Shown piece by piece: positions 59,726 to 64,000 of a stretch of 64,000 bases of DNA (positions are counted from its first letter, which is position 1; each line of letters starts with the position of its first letter). The stretch covers positions 26,684-90,683 of the forward strand of contig DAOUBT010000004.1 of assembly GCA_034432595.1 (NCBI GenBank), in the 5' to 3' direction. Both the position numbers and the translations under genes were made by a program. Source of the stretch: DAOTZR01 sp034432595 (GTDB lineage: Bacteria > Chloroflexota > Anaerolineae > B4-G1 > SLSP01). Under the pieces are notes generated by a model that saw only the letters and a program-made list of their open reading frames with translations, made no database searches and was not told where the DNA came from.

Positions 59726-60391
59726 CTACTCCGAACAGCCCTCCAGGATGGCGACACTGCTGCTGGCCCCGATGCGCGACGCGCCGGCTTCAATCATGGC
59801 GAGCGCGTCAGCGTAGGTCCGCACCCCGCCAGAAGCCTTCACGCCGATGTGAGGGCCAACCGTGCGGCGCATCAGGGCGATATCCGCGGCTGTCGCCCCA
59901 CCCTTCGCAAAGCCCGTCGAAGTCTTCACATAATGCGCCCCGGCGGACACGGCCAGTTGGCAGGCCGTCACCTTCTCCTCATCGCTGAGCAAGGCCGTCT
60001 CCAGGATCACCTTGAGCAAAGCCCCATGCGCCCGACACACCGCAGCCACGGCGGCAATATCCGCCTCAACGGCGCGCAGCTCCCCCGCCTTGAGCCGCCC
60101 GACGGCGAGCACCATATCAATTTCCTCCGCCCCTTGAGCGATGGCGATTTCCGTCTCGCACACCTTGGCGGCGGTACTCGTCGCCCCCAGCGGGAAGCCC
60201 ACCACGGTACAGACCTTCACCTCACTGCCGCGCAGCGCCTGCGCCACCTGCGGCACAAAGCCAGGATTGACGCACACCGAAGCGAAATGATAGCGCAGCG
60301 CCTCCTCGCACACGCGCTGCACATCCGCCGGCGTCGCTTCCGGCTTCAAAATCGTATGATCAATCATGCGAGCCAGTTCATCCCGTTTCAT
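59726..60391 (-). CDS. deoC: Deoxyribose-phosphate aldolase
   Basis: A 221-residue class I aldolase splitting 2-deoxyribose-5-phosphate into glyceraldehyde-3-phosphate and acetaldehyde. It begins MKRDELARMIDHTILKPEAT. The Schiff-base Lys156 lies in HYVKTSTGFAKGGAT, the proton-relay region is LKVILETALL, and the phosphate loop is VKASGGVRT. Length is typical. The ATG is preceded by CGGAG. It lies 3 bases after the signal peptidase stop and 20 bases before the zinc-ribbon gene; deoB is at 37654-38829. Confidence 0.96.
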   Translation of the reverse strand: MKRDELARMIDHTILKPEATPADVQRVCEEALRYHFASVCVNPGFVPQVAQALRGSEVKVCTVVGFPLGATSTAAKVCETEIAIAQGAEEIDMVLAVGRLKAGELRAVEADIAAVAAVCRAHGALLKVILETALLSDEEKVTACQLAVSAGAHYVKTSTGFAKGGATAADIALMRRTVGPHIGVKASGGVRTYADALAMIEAGASRIGASSSVAILEGCSE

Positions 60392-60394
60392 CGT

Positions 60395-61126
60395 TCACTC
60401 CGTAGGTTTCAACGAATACGTATAATGCTGAATCACACCCAGGCGGCTGAAAGGCCAGTAACGGAACACCGCCCTGGCGATGATATTGGCGCGGGGAATC
60501 GTCCCCCACACATGCGAATCGCTGGAATTATTGCGATTATCGCCCAAAACAAAATAAGCGCCATCCGGCACCGACCAATGGCCGGTATACTGCACCGGCT
60601 GGGCCAGATACGGCTCATCCAGAGGCGTCCCGTTGACCCAGATGCGCCCATCGCGCGCCTCGATCTCGTCCCCCGGCACGCCAATCACGCGCTTGATGTA
60701 GGGCACACTGCCGAAAGTGGGGAGCGGACGAAACACCACCACATCCCCGCGCTGCGGATCGGCGAACCAGTAAGACGCCTTGAGCGCGATGATATACTCC
60801 CCTTCGTGCAACGTCGGCTCCATGCTGATGGAAAGCACCTGATACCGACCGGTGAACACATTGATGAGGAAAAACAGCACCGCGGCCATGAGCAACGTTT
60901 CAAGCAACTCATCCAGCCACGTGCGGGTTTTAGCTCCAGATTTCTGGGTGGATGAGGATTCAGCCCCAGCCAGGGACGCGCCCTCAGGCGAGGTAACTGC
61001 CTCAAGCCCCGCATGGGACGGACCGCGCGGCGCCATCTCCGGCGCTGCGCCGTTATCGGCCAGGGCAGGCGTCACAGCCTCCTCGCCAGATCCAGAAACT
61101 CCTCGCTTCAGCTCTTCCACATCCAC
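60395..61126 (-). CDS. lepB: Signal peptidase I with long N-terminal extension
   Basis: A 243-residue protein with a GTG start after AAGGTAGG. Residues 1-70 are a charged, low-complexity extension not present in the neighbour copy. A membrane helix (LETLLMAAVLFFLINVF), the catalytic Ser101 in ISMEPTL, the Lys145 in YIKRVIGVPGD, and GDNRNNSSDSHVWG complete the S26 signature. It cleaves signal peptides of exported proteins, of which several are in this window. It follows the other signal peptidase by 10 bases. Confidence 0.92.
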   Translation of the reverse strand: MDVEELKRGVSGSGEEAVTPALADNGAAPEMAPRGPSHAGLEAVTSPEGASLAGAESSSTQKSGAKTRTWLDELLETLLMAAVLFFLINVFTGRYQVLSISMEPTLHEGEYIIALKASYWFADPQRGDVVVFRPLPTFGSVPYIKRVIGVPGDEIEARDGRIWVNGTPLDEPYLAQPVQYTGHWSVPDGAYFVLGDNRNNSSDSHVWGTIPRANIIARAVFRYWPFSRLGVIQHYTYSLKPTE

Positions 61127-61136
61127 CCTACCTTGC

Positions 61137-61721
61137 TCAAGGTTTATGATCGCGCGCCATCAGCTCAGGATAGCGATCATACGTCAGCAACGCCAGACGG
61201 GATAAGGGCCAATATCCCAACACCGCTTTGGCGATGATGTTACGGCGCGGCAGCAAGCCCCAGGCATGGGAATCGCTGGAATGGTTGCGATTATCCCCCA
61301 GCACAAAATACGTGCCCGGCGTCACCACCCATTCCCCGCTGTAGGCGGTCGGCCCACTCACATAAGGTTCGTTCAGCACCACGCCGTTGATATACACCCG
61401 CCCCTCGCGGATGGTCACGCGCTCGCCCGGTAGTCCGATGATGCGCTTGATGTAGGGCGTCCCGCCCTCATCCTGAGGTGGACGCAGCACCACGATATCA
61501 CCGCGTGCCGGCTCTTGAAACCAGTAGGCTGCCTTACTCGCCAGGATAAGCTCCCCATCAACCAACGTCGGCACCATGCTCTGGCCGTCCACTCTGAAGC
61601 GTCCACTGACCAGATTGATGCCCAGAAAAATGAGCATCGTGATGAGCAAGGTACTGAGCACCTCGCGGAGCCAGGCACGCCACTCCCTACTCTTCTTCGG
61701 CTCCATGTCAACCGTTAACAC
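61137..61721 (-). CDS. lepB: Signal peptidase I, second copy
   Basis: The GTG at 61721 is favoured because GAGGGTGGG lies just upstream; an ATG at 61706 has no site. The 194-residue product has a membrane helix (STLLITMLIFLGINLV), catalytic Ser48 in GQSMVPTL, Lys92 in YIKRIIGLPGE and GDNRNHSSDSHAWG. It lacks the long N-terminal extension of the neighbouring copy. It is the first gene of the minus-strand run, with a good promoter. Confidence 0.9.
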   Translation of the reverse strand: MLTVDMEPKKSREWRAWLREVLSTLLITMLIFLGINLVSGRFRVDGQSMVPTLVDGELILASKAAYWFQEPARGDIVVLRPPQDEGGTPYIKRIIGLPGERVTIREGRVYINGVVLNEPYVSGPTAYSGEWVVTPGTYFVLGDNRNHSSDSHAWGLLPRRNIIAKAVLGYWPLSRLALLTYDRYPELMARDHKP

Positions 61722-61748
61722 ATGACCCACCCTCACTTGTTTGCGGGC

Positions 61749-61776
61749 ATTATAAGCCCAATCTCCAAAGCCGCAA
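61749..61776 (-). promoter_or_regulatory. Promoter of the signal peptidase-deoC-purA run
   Basis: On the minus strand, TTGCGG (61776-61771) and a perfect TATAAT (61754-61749) are 16 bp apart, about 28 bp before the start codon. Confidence 0.65.
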
Positions 61777-61855
61777 CCGGACAAGGGCACGTGCTCGACT
61801 CTGCGGAAAGTGAGAAGCCGGAAAATCGAACTAGCCTCTCTTACCGTATTTTTAT

Positions 61856-61884
61856 TGACTTCCTGCGCAGACCATGCTAAAATG
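61856..61884 (+). promoter_or_regulatory. Promoter of the S8 protease leader
   Basis: TTGACT (61856-61861) and TAAAAT (61879-61884) are 17 bp apart, close to consensus. Start of transcription is predicted near 61891. Confidence 0.75.
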
Positions 61885-61956
61885 TGTCTTGCCATAACTC
61901 GAAAGGCAGGGTCACCTGTTACAGGCGGGAATTAAACATCTGACCGCAATACAAGC

Positions 61957-62013
61957 TTACGGGCTCTGAGTCTATAGCCTGATTTATAAGCCGAGTCCCC
62001 ATCTATGCCGTAA
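61957..62013 (+). promoter_or_regulatory. Structured RNA leader element
   Basis: TTACGG (61957-61962) can pair exactly with CCGTAA (62008-62013), with an inner GCTC/GAGTC pairing and a further TATA-containing hairpin inside. The closing arm abuts the CGGAGG ribosome site of the small ORF, so folding could mask or expose it. I do not recognise a known riboswitch class. Confidence 0.4.
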
Positions 62014-62023
62014 CGGAGGCCCT

Positions 62024-62113
62024 ATGAAGCACGAGAAAGGAGGTGATGCCATAGCAAGATACGGTGTCAAATCAATCCTTAAAGTCTCCCTAAAAATCTC
62101 TACATCACAGTAA
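62024..62113 (+). CDS. Small cationic leader peptide upstream of the S8 protease
   Basis: A 29-residue ORF with an ATG at 62024, preceded by GGAGG (62015-62019) at a short spacing of 4 nt. The peptide is basic (six Lys, one Arg) with the sequence MKHEKGGDAIARY... and an amphipathic C-terminal half (VKSILKVSLKI). It ends 13 nt before the protease ATG. The AAGGAG site of the protease lies between them. It may be a leader for translational control or an independent small protein. The evidence is only the ribosome site and position. Confidence 0.4.
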   Translation: MKHEKGGDAIARYGVKSILKVSLKISTSQ

Positions 62114-62126
62114 GGAGTTTGACCGT

Positions 62127-64000
62127 ATGAGTGGACGCAAACTGTTAAATCTGTTACTTGTCCTGGCTATGGTCTTCGGGCTTGTCCCCCTGGCTATCCG
62201 CCCCACGACGGTAGCCGCAGCCCCGACCACAACCGTTCCGACGCCACCTGCGCCGAAACCGGAAATCCCCGATGTTGAATTCTTGAACATTCCTGTGGCC
62301 GATGCTCCGATGCCTGCAGGTCTCAAGCTCCTGGATAAGGACCTGCGCACCGCAACCGGACCGGTGCAAATTGTCATCGAGCTGAGCGATGAACCCGCGA
62401 CGGTTACCTATGCTCGCGCGAAGGAAGTCAACGCCACCCTGGCAACGAGCCTGACGCGCGCGCAGATCAACAAGATCGAAGCGGCGCAACAGAAGCTCCT
62501 CCCCAGCCTGAAGGCCATGGACGCGCAGGTGATTTATCGCACCCAGCGCGTCTATAACGGCATTGCCGTGCTGGTGGATGCGAAGCATCTGCCTGAAATC
62601 GCCAAGCTCCCCGGTGTCAAGGGCGTGCATCGCCTCGTCCCCAAAACCGTGGATAACTGGTCCAGCGTCCCGCAGATTGGCGCGCCGGAACTGTGGGAGT
62701 CCGTCGCCGGGCTCACGGGTGAAGGCATCAAGGTGGCCGTGATTGACACGGGTATTGACTATATCCACACCGACTTCGGTGGCCCCGGTACAGAGGCAGC
62801 CTACGAAGCCAATGACACCACGGTGATTGACGATACCTATGATGGCAATCCGCTCTTCCCCACCATGAAGGTGGCGGGTGGTTGGGACTTCGCGGGCGAT
62901 GATTACAACGCCGATTCGACCAGCCCCTACTATCAGCCCATCCCCAATCCCGATCCCGACCCAATGGACTGCAACGGTCATGGTTCGCACGTAGCGGGCA
63001 GCATTGCAGGCTACGGGGTGAACGCTGATGGCACGACCTACACCGGCCCTTACGATACCAGCATTGATTTTGCTGGCATGAAGATTGGGCCGGGCGTGGC
63101 GCCCATGGCCGAACTGTATAGCCTGCGCGTCTTCGGTTGCCAGGGTTCGACCAACCTGACCGACATGGCCCTGGAATGGGCAGTTGACCCCAACGGCGAT
63201 GGCGACTTCTCCGATCGCATGGATGTGGTCAACATGTCCCTGGGTTCGAACTACGGCAGTACCTACGACAGCTCAGCAATCGCCTCGGACAACGCGGCGC
63301 TGGCGGGGGTGGTTGTGGTGGCTTCCGCGGGCAACAGCGGCGATGTGTATTACGTCACCGGCAGCCCTGCCGCCTCGACCCGCACCATCAGCGTGGCCGC
63401 CTCCGAGGATGGCGGTGGGGTGTTTGGCGCGATGGTGGTCAATAGCCCCGCGTCCATCGCCGGGATGTACCCTGGCGTTGAAGCCGCCTTCGGTCCGGAT
63501 CTGGCTACGGTGGGACCCATCAGCGGTGACCTGGTCTACGACACCACCAACAAGCAGGGCTGCACCCCCTTTGATGCTGGCACCTTTACCGGCAAGATCG
63601 CGTTGATTGACCGCGGTACCTGCACGTTCGTTACCAAGGTCAAGAACGCCCAGAATGCGGGAGCTATCGCTGTGCTGGTGGCGAATAACGCGCCGGGCTT
63701 CCCCATCGCAATGGGCGGTACCGACCCCACCATCACCATTCCCGCGATGATGACGGATTTGAATTCGGGCAATGTCATCAAGACGGCAATCGAGAACGGG
63801 GATACGGTCAACGTGACGTTTGACGCGCAGTACCGCGACAGCCAGCACCTGTTTGTCCCGACTCTGGAAGACACCCTGGGCAGCTTCTCTTCGCGCGGCC
63901 CGCGCCGCACGGACTCCTTCCTCAAGCCCGACATCACCGCGCCGGGTGTGTCCATCTTCTCGGTGGACGTCTTCAGCGGCAATGGCGGCGTGAGCATGCA
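62127..64000 (+). CDS. Subtilisin-like S8 serine protease with PA insert (3' end outside window)
   Basis: The ATG at 62127 follows AAGGAG. The 624 visible residues start with a signal peptide (KLLNLLLVLAMVFGLVPL). An Inhibitor_I9-like propeptide (~70-175) follows, then the S8 domain with Asp207 in VAVIDTGID, His285 in NGHGSHVAG and oxyanion Asn403 in ASAGNSGD. A PA-type insert lies at ~435-540 (CTPFDAGTFTGKIALIDRGT, GAIAVLVANN). The frame runs to the window edge at DITAPGVSIFS...GGVSM, a few residues before where the GTSMAxPHVAG motif with the catalytic Ser is expected. It is an extracellular peptidase, and C-terminal domains like those at 1-912 are possible. Confidence 0.92.
   Translation, partial: MSGRKLLNLLLVLAMVFGLVPLAIRPTTVAAAPTTTVPTPPAPKPEIPDVEFLNIPVADAPMPAGLKLLDKDLRTATGPVQIVIELSDEPATVTYARAKEVNATLATSLTRAQINKIEAAQQKLLPSLKAMDAQVIYRTQRVYNGIAVLVDAKHLPEIAKLPGVKGVHRLVPKTVDNWSSVPQIGAPELWESVAGLTGEGIKVAVIDTGIDYIHTDFGGPGTEAAYEANDTTVIDDTYDGNPLFPTMKVAGGWDFAGDDYNADSTSPYYQPIPNPDPDPMDCNGHGSHVAGSIAGYGVNADGTTYTGPYDTSIDFAGMKIGPGVAPMAELYSLRVFGCQGSTNLTDMALEWAVDPNGDGDFSDRMDVVNMSLGSNYGSTYDSSAIASDNAALAGVVVVASAGNSGDVYYVTGSPAASTRTISVAASEDGGGVFGAMVVNSPASIAGMYPGVEAAFGPDLATVGPISGDLVYDTTNKQGCTPFDAGTFTGKIALIDRGTCTFVTKVKNAQNAGAIAVLVANNAPGFPIAMGGTDPTITIPAMMTDLNSGNVIKTAIENGDTVNVTFDAQYRDSQHLFVPTLEDTLGSFSSRGPRRTDSFLKPDITAPGVSIFSVDVFSGNGGVSM

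Larger units (their letters stand above)
61722..62126. other. Divergent regulatory region between lepB and the S8 protease
   Basis: This 405-bp gap has two divergent promoters (61749-61776 minus, 61856-61884 plus), a structured leader and a small ORF at 62024-62113. The plus-strand leader before the protease start is about 235 nt. Confidence 0.7.

Noticed and set aside
1..64000. tRNA, rRNA or transposase genes
   Set aside because: None was seen on reading both strands; no CCA-end, T-arm or DDE patterns stood out.

Overview
The window is a gene-dense, GC-rich bacterial chromosome segment. The best fit is a member of the phylum Chloroflexota, of the Anaerolineae or a related class. This is an inference from gene content and style, not from a marker gene. 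The signs are very large multi-GAF histidine kinases, secreted proteins with CARDB-like and LPxxG-like features, tandem signal peptidases, subtilisin-like proteases with PA inserts, GDP-D-rhamnose genes, and clear sigma-70 type promoters. There are no rRNA, tRNA or CRISPR loci, and no transposase gene. Both ends cut a gene.

Layout. 1-912: C-terminus of a secreted repeat protein. 1.2-4.7 kb: an operon-like run (LPWTG-type surface protein, PLP enzyme, small protein, VOC protein, GAF histidine kinase). 5.0-8.3 kb: a Vps62-PrsW fusion protease, a netrin/TIMP-like secreted protein and a small hypothetical gene. 8.4-15.9 kb: a self-contained island driven by a good promoter, encoding a Ycf46-type AAA ATPase, a HEAT/WD40 protein, a GrpE-like protein, an Hsp70-like protein, a Ycf35 (DUF1257) protein, a DUF2997 protein and a radical-SAM activase. 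This is the best candidate for an undescribed system. 16-36 kb: a signalling super-cluster of two cyclase-domain proteins, a YbjN-like protein, multi-GAF histidine kinases of 1161, 840 and 1686 residues, a stand-alone receiver, and a degenerate AlkA-like protein overlapping a kinase that lacks its phospho-accepting histidine. Two arrays of the same palindromic repeats, in opposite orientation, flank two of these genes.

36-45 kb: housekeeping and envelope sugar genes (phosphohexomutase, deoB, gmd/rmd, a G5/propeller lipoprotein, cca, efp). 45-56 kb: a membrane protein, a phospholipase D-like protein, a dual-specificity phosphatase, a HerA ATPase with a small membrane protein and a histidine kinase, a LiaF-like protein and another GAF kinase. 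Short dispersed MITE-like repeats lie between them. 56-62 kb: a minus-strand run with two signal peptidases, deoC, a zinc ribbon protein, a GltD-like oxidoreductase, a degenerate GxxExxY protein and purA. 61.8-64 kb: a promoter, a structured leader with a 29-codon ORF, and the start of an S8 protease.

How the genes fit together. The signalling genes supply many sensors but no DNA-binding response regulator, so output probably runs through cyclic nucleotides, the lone receiver and protein-protein contacts. Several members have lost catalytic residues (a cyclase, a receiver, a kinase and a glycosylase), which suggests they are regulatory pseudoenzymes. The AAA/Hsp70/radical-SAM island looks like an ATP-driven remodelling and activation machine whose client is not in the window.
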